Shown here in pieces: positions 1-7,108 of a DNA stretch of 64,000 nucleotides. The position numbers and the translations under genes are program-made. The stretch's first letter is position 1; each line of letters opens with the position of its first letter. The stretch is from Actinomadura sp. NBRC 104425 (GTDB lineage: Bacteria; Actinomycetota; Actinomycetes; Streptosporangiales; Streptosporangiaceae), in the NCBI RefSeq assembly GCF_030269545.1, contig NZ_BSTN01000005.1, positions 124,001-188,000 of the forward strand. Direction: 5' to 3'. Under the pieces are notes generated by a model. It was not told the origin of the DNA and made no database searches. It was given only the letters and a program-made list of their open reading frames with translations.

Positions 1-2
1 GG

Positions 3-527
3 CACCTGGAGCAGATCCTGTCGCGCAAACGCCCCGTGCTCACCCAGTTCCAAAGCCGCCTGGAACTGCAGCCCGGGCAGCTGGGCGCGCTGTTCTTCAT
101 CGACGGGCGCCTGGCCGGGCTGGAGCTGGCGCCCGACCCCGGCTACTTCGCCGACGTGTGGGCCGCGCTGGTCTGCTTCGCCTACGGCGTCGCCGCCTGG
201 CACGCCGAACAGCGGCACGCCCAGACCCAGCCGCCCAGCGGGGCGCCTGCGGGGGCGGCTGCGGGGGCGCGGCCGTTCCCGGCCACCAGCCTGTCCGAAC
301 TGCGCGCCGCGCTCGACCGCGACCGCGCCGCCCGCATCGCGCAGATCGCCCAATGGCTGGCCGACGTCCCCACCGGCCCCGTCGAGTTCACCGAGGAGGA
401 GCGCTACCTCGGCCTGCGGCTGTCCACGGTCACCGGCGACCACCTGTCCGGGCAGGTCGTCACCGACGGCGACCGCGCCGTGTACGCGTCCCTGTTCGCC
501 CCCTGGCCCGTCGACACCCCCCGGTGA
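3..527 (+). CDS. C-terminal part of an unidentified protein, cut by the window edge
   Basis: The frame is open from the left edge, so only the last 174 or so residues are visible and the true start lies outside. The readable part has a compact fold-like stretch in which a glutamine-x-glycine-alanine strand leads into FFIDGRLAGLEL. This is followed by a helical region, an alanine- and glycine-rich linker, and a C-terminal segment with LGLRLSTVTG. The strand pattern reminds me of the C-terminal part of the ARPP-1 family, which is recall rather than a search. A GTG at 36 is in frame but has no good ribosome site and would cut into a conserved-looking helix. The function is unknown. Confidence 0.55.
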   Translation, partial: HLEQILSRKRPVLTQFQSRLELQPGQLGALFFIDGRLAGLELAPDPGYFADVWAALVCFAYGVAAWHAEQRHAQTQPPSGAPAGAAAGARPFPATSLSELRAALDRDRAARIAQIAQWLADVPTGPVEFTEEERYLGLRLSTVTGDHLSGQVVTDGDRAVYASLFAPWPVDTPR

Positions 528-932
528 CCCGGGGACGAGCCGAGCCCCCGGCACCGGCGGCGCCCAACGGCGTGTCGGGGGCCACGGCGTAAACCGGTTG
601 CCTCGCGGCCCCGCGCCCACTTGAATGGCGGATGGGAACTGAGCCGGGCGCACCAGATGGACCCCAGATTCCAGGTCTGGCAAGGCAACCGTTTGAAGAA
701 CGGTCACAACTCTGGTGCACGCGCCGGCCGCCCGTCCCGCCTTCCCCCCGCCCTGCGCGCCCCTTCGGGCGCCGCGCGACCGCGGCCCGGGTGACGGCGA
801 CATGCTGACACGGCGGGCGAACATCGTGAACGTCTGCCGTTGACGGGCCCCGCACGGCTGTCTAGCGTCCCCAAGGGAGCACATGATCATGGTCGTCGGG
901 GGGCGGCCACGCAGCCACCGCAGGGAGCCGTC
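528..932. other. 405-base leader region between two + strand genes
   Basis: No convincing reading frame occurs here on either strand. The stretch holds a three-stem RNA-like structure at 650-718 and is then GC-rich up to the start of the hexosaminidase gene. Its length and position fit a long 5' leader for that gene, which is inference. Confidence 0.5.
650..718 (+). ncRNA. Candidate structured leader RNA with two alternative pairings
   Basis: Bases 650-657 (GCACCAGA) are perfectly complementary to 711-718 and close a junction holding two hairpins. One is 664-668 with 676-680, around a 7-base loop. The other is 688-693 with 699-704, around a 5-base loop. The pentamers CCAGA and TCTGG each occur twice, so 653-657 could pair with 676-680 instead of 711-715. 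This is the mutually exclusive arrangement seen in regulatory RNAs. It matches no riboswitch consensus I can recall and lacks the D-arm and T-loop of a tRNA. It lies 215 bases upstream of the cell-wall hexosaminidase start. Confidence 0.4.
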
Positions 933-2771
933 ATGCACCGTCGCCGACGCCTGTCCCTCCTGGCCGCCGCCACCCTGGCCGCCGCCCTGGGCGCCACGCC
1001 GGCGGCCCCCGCCCTCGCCGCCCCGGGCCCAGACCCGCAGCTTACGCGGATCATCAAGGCGATGACCCTGGAGGAGAAGGCCGCCCAGCTGTTCGTGCTG
1101 CAGGTGTACGGCAAGAGCGCCGACACCGCCGACCCCGCGGACGTGGCCCGCAACCGCCGCCTGTACGGCGTCGACAACGCCGCCCAGCTCATCGCCCGCT
1201 ACAAGCCCGGCGGCATCATCTACTACGGCGCCGACCCCGCCAACGTCGACAACCCCCGCCAGCTGGCCGCCTTCTCCAACGGCATCCAGCGCGCCGCCCT
1301 GGCCCAGCGCGTCCCCGTCCCCGCCCTGATCTCCATCGACCAGGAGGGCGGCATCGTCGCCCGCGTCCAGCCGCCCGCCACCCAGTCGCCGGGCGCCATG
1401 GCACTGGCCGCCGGACGCCGCCCCGCCGACGCCCGCACCCTGGCCGCCGTCACCGCACGCGAGCTGCGCGCCATGGGCGTCAACGCCGACTACGCCCCGG
1501 TCGCCGACGTCAACGTCAACCCCGCCAACCCCGTCATCGGCGTGCGGTCGTTCGGATCCGACCCGGCCCTGGTGTCGCGCATGGTCACCGCGCAGATCGA
1601 CGGGTACAGCGCCGGCGGCGTGGCGCCCACCGTCAAGCACTTCCCCGGCCACGGGGACACCCGCACCGACAGCCACACCGGCGTGCCGCAGATCGAGCAC
1701 ACCCGCGAGCAGTGGGAGCGGCTGGACCTGCCGCCGTTCCGCGCGGCCGTCGCACGCGGCGCCGACGCCATCATGACCGGGCACCTGGTCGTGCCCGCCC
1801 TCGACCCGTCCGGCGACCCGGCCACCCTGTCGCGGCCCATCCTGACCGGCATCCTGCGCCGGCGGCTCGGCTACCGCGGCGTCATCGTCACCGACGCCCT
1901 CGACATGCAGGGCGTGCGCGACAAGTACGGCGACGACCGCATCCCCGTGCTGGCGCTCAAAGCCGGCGCCGACATGCTGCTCAAACCGCCCGCCGACAGC
2001 ACCGGGGCCGGACTGTTCCCCACCCAGCTGCGCGCCGTGGTCGAGGCCGTCCGCAGCGGCGAGCTGACCGAACGCCGCCTCGACGAGTCCGTCTACCGCG
2101 TCCTGGAACTCAAACGCAAGCGCGGCCTGTTCCGCGACCCGTTCGCCGACGAATCCAAGGTCGACCGCATCGTCGGCGCCCCCGCGCACCTTGCCGCCGC
2201 CCAGCGCGCCACCGACCGCACCACCACCCTGGTCAAGAACGACGCCGGGCTGCTGCCGCTGCGCCCCCGTCCCCGCAACGTGCTGGTCGCCGGATGGGGC
2301 GCCGCCACGACCCGCACCCTCGCCGACGAACTCGCCCGCCGCGGCGCCGCCGCCACCGTGCGCGAAACGGGGCTGAGCCCCACCCGGCAGAGCATCGACG
2401 ACACCGCCGCCGCGGCCCGCGACGCCGACCTGGTCGTCGCCGTCACCAACCGCGCATGGGACGTCGAACCGTCCACGCCCACCGAACCCCACAACGGGCC
2501 CGGGCAGGCCGACCTGGTCAAGGCGCTGGTCGCCACCGGCAAACCCGTGGTGGTCATCGCCGTGCGCGACCCGTACGACATCGCCTACTTCACCGAGGCG
2601 CCGACCTACCTGGCCACCTACTCCTACACCGCCGAGGCGCTGCGGTCGGCGGTCAAGGTGCTGTTCGGCGAGCTGGCGCCGTCGGGCAGGCTGCCGGTGA
2701 CGATCCCGGCGGCCGGCGACTCCGGCCAGACCCTCTACCCGTTCGGCCACGGACTCGGCTACACCCGCTGA
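933..2771 (+). CDS. Secreted family 3 glycoside hydrolase (beta-N-acetylhexosaminidase type)
   Basis: This family 3 hydrolase probably removes terminal N-acetylglucosamine from peptidoglycan fragments or chitin-type sugars outside the membrane. The chosen ATG gives 612 residues and a classic signal peptide (MHRRRR, an alanine/leucine core, ALAAPG), with an AGGGAG ribosome site. A further upstream in-frame codon exists but would bury the signal peptide. The TIM-barrel domain carries KHFPGHG at about 235 with the NagZ-like D246-x-H248 acid/base loop, and the likely nucleophile D321 in TDALDMQG. A second alpha/beta domain begins near residue 430 (TTLVKNDAGLLPL), so the protein is longer than the single-domain E. 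coli NagZ. A candidate structured RNA lies in the leader. Confidence 0.9.
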   Translation: MHRRRRLSLLAAATLAAALGATPAAPALAAPGPDPQLTRIIKAMTLEEKAAQLFVLQVYGKSADTADPADVARNRRLYGVDNAAQLIARYKPGGIIYYGADPANVDNPRQLAAFSNGIQRAALAQRVPVPALISIDQEGGIVARVQPPATQSPGAMALAAGRRPADARTLAAVTARELRAMGVNADYAPVADVNVNPANPVIGVRSFGSDPALVSRMVTAQIDGYSAGGVAPTVKHFPGHGDTRTDSHTGVPQIEHTREQWERLDLPPFRAAVARGADAIMTGHLVVPALDPSGDPATLSRPILTGILRRRLGYRGVIVTDALDMQGVRDKYGDDRIPVLALKAGADMLLKPPADSTGAGLFPTQLRAVVEAVRSGELTERRLDESVYRVLELKRKRGLFRDPFADESKVDRIVGAPAHLAAAQRATDRTTTLVKNDAGLLPLRPRPRNVLVAGWGAATTRTLADELARRGAAATVRETGLSPTRQSIDDTAAAARDADLVVAVTNRAWDVEPSTPTEPHNGPGQADLVKALVATGKPVVVIAVRDPYDIAYFTEAPTYLATYSYTAEALRSAVKVLFGELAPSGRLPVTIPAAGDSGQTLYPFGHGLGYTR

Positions 2772-2908
2772 CCGCCCCGCGAACCGCCCGCCGAGCCGTA
2801 TGCCGAGCCACCCGCCTCCAGCAGGCCGATCAGCCGGTCGTAGGCCGAACCGCTTCCCTCGCCGTCGGGCGCGGCGGCGTCGCGGTCGTCGGTCCGCGGG
2901 TCGGACAC
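2759..2908 (-). CDS. 49-residue protein resembling a YbaK N-terminus
   Basis: A GTG start with a well-placed GAGGGA ribosome site opens a 49-residue frame with clean actinomycete codon use. It overlaps the 3' end of the convergent hexosaminidase gene by 13 bases. The centre reads YDRLIGLLEAGG, like the first helix of YbaK/ProX aminoacyl-tRNA deacylases, but the catalytic domain is absent and the end is glycine/serine-rich. It could be a truncated relic of such a gene or a genuine small protein. It is too short for most gene callers. The family link is recall only. Confidence 0.45.
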   Translation of the reverse strand: MSDPRTDDRDAAAPDGEGSGSAYDRLIGLLEAGGSAYGSAGGSRGGQRV

Positions 2909-3162
2909 GTTCCCTCATGGCACTTAGGGACTTTGCTGAATACGTCACTACGCCGTCGCGCCCGCCGGCGGAGCCGATTTCCGATCTCCCTTCATTAACG
3001 GCATCAGACTCCTGCCCTGCACCTTCACTCCCCTGACCCGCCCCGCGGGCCGCTATGCTGGGGCCGGCCCCCGGGGCGCCCCCGGGCCAGCGGTGGTGGG
3101 GCCCACCGCCCCCGCCCACGTGCGGGGCAACCGCGTCCATGCGCACAAGGACGCCAACGGTC

Positions 3163-3193
3163 CCTACCGATGAGATCGCCGCACCGGTAGGAG
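3163..3193 (+). promoter_or_regulatory. Hairpin covering the crcB ribosome-binding site
   Basis: CCTACCG at 3163-3169 is perfectly complementary to CGGTAGG at 3185-3191, and the second arm runs into the AGGAG ribosome site (3189-3193) of the fluoride-channel gene that starts at 3201. Folding would partly hide the site. I could not fit the crcB fluoride-riboswitch consensus to it, so it is a candidate translational control hairpin only. Confidence 0.35.
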
Positions 3194-3200
3194 ATCCCGC

Positions 3201-3680
3201 ATGCCCGACATCCGCACCGCCGCGCGACCCGGCCCGCGCACCGACCGGCCCCCCGCACGGCGCCGCGTGCCGTGGACGACCCTGGCGGCCATCTCCGCCG
3301 GCGGGGCGGCGGGCGCGCTCGCCCGCCACGGCGTCACCGCGGCCTTCCCCCACGCGCCCGGCGGCTTCGCCTGGGCGACCTTCGCCGTCAACACCGCCGG
3401 ATGCCTGCTGATCGGGGTGCTCATGGTCGCCATCACCGAAATCCGGCAGGCGCACCGGCTGGTACGGCCGTTCCTGGGCGTGGGCGTGCTCGGCGGATTC
3501 ACCACCTTCTCCACCTACGTCGTCGACGTCCAGCAGGCTCTGCAGGCCGGCGCGCCCCGCACCGCGCTGCTCGACCTGGCCGCCACCCCCGCCGCCGCGC
3601 TGGCCGCGGTGTTCACCGGGGTGCACCTGACGCGCGCCCTGGCCCGCGCGTCCGCCCGCCGCCGCGGGGAGGCGCGGTGA
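3201..3680 (+). CDS. crcB: Fluoride channel subunit CrcB/FluC, first of a pair
   Basis: CrcB/FluC proteins form small dual-topology membrane channels that export fluoride. This 159-residue member has a basic, proline-rich N-terminal tail followed by four hydrophobic segments. Family hallmarks are visible: GGAAGALARH near residue 35, the Asn in the second helix (VNTAGCLLIG) and the GGFTTFSTY break in helix 3. An AGGAG site lies 7 bases before the ATG, partly inside a hairpin. The second subunit overlaps its stop codon, as is usual for Gram-positive two-gene fluoride channels. Confidence 0.93.
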   Translation: MPDIRTAARPGPRTDRPPARRRVPWTTLAAISAGGAAGALARHGVTAAFPHAPGGFAWATFAVNTAGCLLIGVLMVAITEIRQAHRLVRPFLGVGVLGGFTTFSTYVVDVQQALQAGAPRTALLDLAATPAAALAAVFTGVHLTRALARASARRRGEAR

Positions 3681-4042
3681 GCGTCCCCGCCGTACTGCTG
3701 GTCGCACTCGGCGCCGCGTTGGGCGCGCCGCTGCGGTACCTGGCCGACCGCTTCGTGCAGGACCGCCACGACGGCGTCTTCCCCTGGGGCACCTTCACCG
3801 TCAACATCACCGGGTCGGCGCTGCTGGGCTTCCTGGCCGCCCTGCCCGCCGGGCACGGGACGATGGCCCTGGCCGGCACCGGCCTGTGCGGCGCGCTCAC
3901 CACCTACTCCACCCTCGGCTACGAGACGCTGCGGCTGGCCGAGGACGGCGCCCGCACCTACGCGGTGCTCAACGCCGCCGCCTCTATCGCCGCCGGACTG
4001 GGCGCCGCCTACTGCGGCATGGCCCTCGCCCAAGCCGTGTGA
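3677..4042 (+). CDS. crcB: Fluoride channel subunit CrcB/FluC, second of a pair
   Basis: The GTG start overlaps the stop of the first crcB gene by 4 bases, so the two are translationally coupled. The product has 121 residues with four membrane segments. It carries GAPLRYLADR in helix 1, the conserved Asn in WGTFTVNITGS, and GALTTYSTLGYE at the helix 3 break. In paired systems the two proteins are known to assemble as antiparallel heterodimers. Function by family is fluoride efflux. Confidence 0.93.
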   Translation: MSVPAVLLVALGAALGAPLRYLADRFVQDRHDGVFPWGTFTVNITGSALLGFLAALPAGHGTMALAGTGLCGALTTYSTLGYETLRLAEDGARTYAVLNAAASIAAGLGAAYCGMALAQAV

Positions 4043-4189
4043 CCTCGCCCGTCGCCGCGGCGGCGTACGCGCGGGCCCCGGCGTACGCGAAGTCGCGTAG
4101 TGCGGATGTAGCCCCACGGACGACGCCCGCGCAGCAACCGGACACCACCATGAACGGGTCAGCCCCCCACGCCCCGAAGGAACGGTTTG

Positions 4190-4750
4190 ATGCCTGCTCC
4201 GACGACGAGTCCAGCCCGCCCGCCCCGACCGAGACTGCACGCGGCGGTGGCGCCGTTCCGGCGACGCGTCGAACGCGCCGCTGTGGCGGTGGGCGCCGTG
4301 CTCATCGTCTCGGGCCTGTTCCACCTGGTCGTCTTCGCGGTGGACGGCGGACCGTGGGACGGGCCGGTGTCCTGGCGCAAACCGGTCACCTTCGGGCTGT
4401 CGTTCGGCCTGACGCTGATCACGGTGACCTGGGTCGCCACCCACCTGCCGCTGGGCGAACGCGCCCGCGCCGTGCTGCTGGGCGTGCTGACGGCCGACTG
4501 CGTCGTCGAGGTCGGCGGGATCACCCTGCAGGCCTGGCGGGGCGTGCCGCCCCACCTCAACCGGGAGACGCCGTTCGACTCGGCGGTGTCGACGGTGCCG
4601 GCGGCCGGAGGCGGCGTGCTCATCGTGGTGCTGACCGCCATGGCCGTCGCCGCCTTGCGGCCCAACCCGCGCGTCACCCCCAGCATGCTGCTGGCGATGC
4701 GCGCCGGGTTCGCGACGCTGATGGCCGGGCTCGCCCCGGCGCCGCCATGA
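4190..4750 (+). CDS. Four-helix membrane protein, 5' part (frameshift near 4735)
   Basis: An ATG 8 bases after AAGGA opens a 186-residue frame with hydrophobic segments and the strongly patterned SWRKPVTFGLSFGLTL stretch. I recall that stretch from an uncharacterised actinobacterial membrane family. The frame ends at a TGA that overlaps an ATG in the next frame. The downstream frame reads exactly like the continuation of the same family, so one base was probably gained or lost around 4735. Alternatively the stop and start codons couple two halves. No function is known. Confidence 0.7.
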   Translation: MPAPTTSPARPPRPRLHAAVAPFRRRVERAAVAVGAVLIVSGLFHLVVFAVDGGPWDGPVSWRKPVTFGLSFGLTLITVTWVATHLPLGERARAVLLGVLTADCVVEVGGITLQAWRGVPPHLNRETPFDSAVSTVPAAGGGVLIVVLTAMAVAALRPNPRVTPSMLLAMRAGFATLMAGLAPAPP

Positions 4751-4989
4751 TCGCCCGCGCGGTGATCGAGGCGTCGGCGGGCCACCAGCAGGAGGCCTAC
4801 CGGGTGGCCGGCTTCCTCAAGCCCGTCCACGCCGTCAGCCTGCACGGCGTGCTGGTGCTGCCCGCCCTTGCCGCCCTGCTGTCGCCGACCGGCTGCAACG
4901 AGGCGCGCCGCACACGCGCGGTCGCGGCCGCGTCGGCCGCCTACGCCCTCGCGATCGCCGCGGCCCTGGCCTACTCCCTGCTGCGCTGA
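4747..4989 (+). CDS. C-terminal half of the same membrane protein, in a shifted frame
   Basis: This 80-residue frame starts at an ATG overlapping the previous stop. It contains GHQQEAYRVAGFLKPVHAV and a final hydrophobic helix, and looks like the last two membrane segments of the preceding protein. It has no independent ribosome site. Either it is a real coupled second cistron or the two frames are one gene broken by a single-base change or sequencing error. Confidence 0.55.
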   Translation: MIARAVIEASAGHQQEAYRVAGFLKPVHAVSLHGVLVLPALAALLSPTGCNEARRTRAVAAASAAYALAIAAALAYSLLR

Positions 4990-4990
4990 C

Positions 4991-5016
4991 CCCCGGCACG
5001 CCGCAGGCCGCCGGGG
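4991..5016. terminator. Hairpin between convergent genes
   Basis: CCCCGG at 4991-4996 pairs with CCGGGG at 5011-5016 directly after the membrane-protein stop and before the convergent HD-Pnk stop. There is no T-run, which is common in actinomycete hairpin terminators. Confidence 0.4.
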
Positions 5017-5101
5017 ATCGGGCCGTCGGCGTCACATCACGCCGCGGCCGACGCCCCCGACGCCGTCGCCGCGCCACGGCTTCGGCATGCTCAAACCCGC
5101 T

Positions 5102-6226
5102 CTACGCCGTCGACAGCCAGCGCACCCGGTGGGCCTCGGTGGGGTCGGGCGTCTCCCACCGGTCCACCAGCCGGGAGATCACCGCGTCGGGAACCGGGAC
5201 GGGACGGCCCCGGTTGCGTGCGCGCAGCACGTCCGGCGGCGCCTCCAGCGCCACCAGCTCGATCCGGCCCCCGTACCGCGCGATCAGGCCGGTGCACTGC
5301 TCGCGGAGCATGCGCGAGACGTTGGTGGCGTTCCACACGAACGACCGGCCCGCCCGCAGATGCTCGCGGGCCTGCTCGTGCGCCGCGGCCACCACCCGGC
5401 GCTGGTCCCCGGCCGGGTCCACGCCCAGCTCCACGCGCAACCGGTCCAGGCTCACCACCGGCAGGCCGGGACGGTGCCGCTCGATCCAGTGGTCCTTGCC
5501 GACCCCGGGCAGGCCCGACAGCACCGTGACGTCCACGCGCGTGTCGTCGTAGGCGGCGTAGTCGGGGTCGCGGCCGGGCTTGCGGAAATACCAGAACCGG
5601 GCGTGGTCGGAGGGGAAGAGGCGCGGCCGGTCCAGGCAGCGCTGCTCGGCGCAGTACTCCTCGTACAGCGCGATGTTGTCCAGCACCTCCCGGGTGTCGC
5701 CGCAGACGCGGCCGAGGATGTCGGCGGTGGCCAGCAGCACCAGGTCGTCGTTGCGCGCCAGCAGGCTCGCCCGGAAGGCGATCGGCTGCAGGTCGGGACG
5801 CTCCAACGCCCAGAACGGGGCCTGGTGGTGACGCACCAGCGCCGCCACGTGCTCGCGCCAGGCGATCGGCGCGCCCAGCTCCCACAGAATCCGCCGCACC
5901 ATCACATCGCCGCGCCGCGAATGCCCGTGCGCGGTGATGCGGCCGTCGGCGCCGACCTGCGTGCAGTGCGGCTTGGCCACGTCGTGCAGCAGCACGGCCG
6001 CAAACAGCCGGACCCGCTCATCGGCCGGGCGGGCGCGCCAACGCGGCAGGCCGGCCAGCGCCTCGCACGCCATCCGCGTGTGCGTCTCCACGTCACCCTC
6101 GCCGTGGTGCACCGTGTCCTGTGGGACGCCCGCCATGCGGCGCACCCAGTCGAACGCCTCGCGGATGCGAGGCCACGGCACCGTCCAGTGCGGCGGCGCC
6201 GGGCACAGCTCCTCAAAGACCCGCAT
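5102..6226 (-). CDS. HD-Pnk: bifunctional RNA end-healing phosphoesterase/kinase
   Basis: The 374-residue protein joins an HD phosphohydrolase domain (about 35-190, with HHGEGD, LLHDVAKPH at 80-87 and GHSRRGD) to a C-terminal P-loop polynucleotide kinase (GLPGVGKD at 238-245, then SLDRLR and WNATN). The characterised Runella slithyformis HD-Pnk has this order. There the HD part removes 2',3'-phosphates and the kinase phosphorylates 5'-OH ends. A strong GGAGGTGA site precedes the ATG, which overlaps the stop of the upstream RNA ligase gene by 14 bases. Together they would heal and seal broken RNA. The trigger and substrate are not evident. Confidence 0.88.
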   Translation of the reverse strand: MRVFEELCPAPPHWTVPWPRIREAFDWVRRMAGVPQDTVHHGEGDVETHTRMACEALAGLPRWRARPADERVRLFAAVLLHDVAKPHCTQVGADGRITAHGHSRRGDVMVRRILWELGAPIAWREHVAALVRHHQAPFWALERPDLQPIAFRASLLARNDDLVLLATADILGRVCGDTREVLDNIALYEEYCAEQRCLDRPRLFPSDHARFWYFRKPGRDPDYAAYDDTRVDVTVLSGLPGVGKDHWIERHRPGLPVVSLDRLRVELGVDPAGDQRRVVAAAHEQAREHLRAGRSFVWNATNVSRMLREQCTGLIARYGGRIELVALEAPPDVLRARNRGRPVPVPDAVISRLVDRWETPDPTEAHRVRWLSTA

Positions 6227-6998
6227 GCATCACCTCCGGGTCGGCCAGGCCGTTGGCGACGATCGGGCGGTCCTGCCAGTGCGAACCGGAGTCCAGGATG
6301 GTCGTCAGGAAACTGGCCCGCACCCACTTGAAGCGGCCCACCGTGCGGCCGTCCTCCTCCACCTTGATGTAGAGGCCCTCCATGTGCTCGGAGCCGTCGG
6401 TCTCGGCCTCGACCCGCGCCGGGTCGGCTCCGCACGCCAGCGCCGCCTCGCGCAGGGCGTCCCTCCAACGCGGCGTACGGCACGTGGACGGCCCCAGCAG
6501 CGCCGTCAGCGCCGACAGGTGCTGCAACGGCCCGGTGTGCAGGACGGGCACCGGCACGACGGGCGCGCCGTCGAGCAGTTCACGGCGGCGCTGCGTGGAC
6601 AGGAATGTCCCGTCGCGCGTGTCCAGGACGTCGAACTCGCAGAAGTAGTGGGGGAGCGCGTCGTAGAACATGGTGTGCTTGGCGTACAGCCACTCCCCGT
6701 ACAGCACGTAACGGTCGCGCAGGCGCGGCCACAGCACCTGCTGCACCGACGCCGCCCACGCCTTGAGCGGCCCGAACTGCCGTTCGCGCGGCCCGCCGGT
6801 CAAAAAATGCCCCCGGCTCTGCAACCGCAGCTCCCCGCCGGGAGTGAAGCTGATGCCCGCGTTCGCCCCGTCCAGCTTCTCCTCCACCACCAGGTACCGC
6901 CCGGCGATCTCGCCGAACGGGACGGCGGCCACGTCGTGGTCGCCGGGCTGCAACCGGGACCCTTCGATATGAGGAGTACGGGGATACTTGCGGATCAC
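6213..6998 (-). CDS. ATP-dependent RNA ligase (Rnl2-like nucleotidyltransferase)
   Basis: All nucleotidyltransferase motifs are readable. Motif I is EEKLDGAN with the adenylated lysine near residue 41. They continue with LQSRG, the YVLYGEW motif III, EGLYIK (motif IV) and FKWVR (motif V). The protein is 261 residues from a GTG start, just before the RKYPRTPHIEGS opening typical of this family. Longer in-frame starts run into the promoter of the divergent gene. The overlap with HD-Pnk makes a two-gene RNA-repair operon: HD-Pnk prepares 3'-OH/5'-phosphate ends and this enzyme joins them. Confidence 0.88.
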   Translation of the reverse strand: MIRKYPRTPHIEGSRLQPGDHDVAAVPFGEIAGRYLVVEEKLDGANAGISFTPGGELRLQSRGHFLTGGPRERQFGPLKAWAASVQQVLWPRLRDRYVLYGEWLYAKHTMFYDALPHYFCEFDVLDTRDGTFLSTQRRRELLDGAPVVPVPVLHTGPLQHLSALTALLGPSTCRTPRWRDALREAALACGADPARVEAETDGSEHMEGLYIKVEEDGRTVGRFKWVRASFLTTILDSGSHWQDRPIVANGLADPEVMHAGL

Positions 6999-7095
6999 GG
7001 CGACCGTTCTACCGGACCCCCGACGGCCGCCCAACCGAATTTCCCCCTCTGCAGGGCTCGTACAACGCACCTGCGCGACCGTCCGGACGGTGCCG

Positions 7096-7101
7096 GTAGC
7101 A
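7096..7101 (+). promoter_or_regulatory. -10 element of a probable leaderless promoter
   Basis: TAGCAT lies 7 bases before a GTG at 7109. No ribosome site is present, so transcription probably begins at or near the start codon, a common actinomycete arrangement. The region also separates this gene from the divergent RNA-repair operon. Confidence 0.4.
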
Positions 7102-7108
7102 TTTGCGG

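Noticed and set aside
650..718. tRNA gene
   Set aside because: The closing stem and a 7-base loop look tRNA-like, but there is no D-arm, no T-loop sequence and the stem lengths are wrong on both strands.
1712..2998. 428-codon frame inside the hexosaminidase gene
   Set aside because: It is an arginine/proline-rich shadow of the real gene in another frame.
3160..3200. crcB fluoride riboswitch
   Set aside because: The 5' GG-GATG...C-CC stem and the 3' CTGATG..CCTAC block could not be placed together upstream of the start; only a hairpin over the ribosome site remains.
4061..4105. GGCGTACGCG direct repeat after crcB as an operator
   Set aside because: The two copies are short, GC-rich and not placed at a clear promoter; chance is a sufficient explanation.
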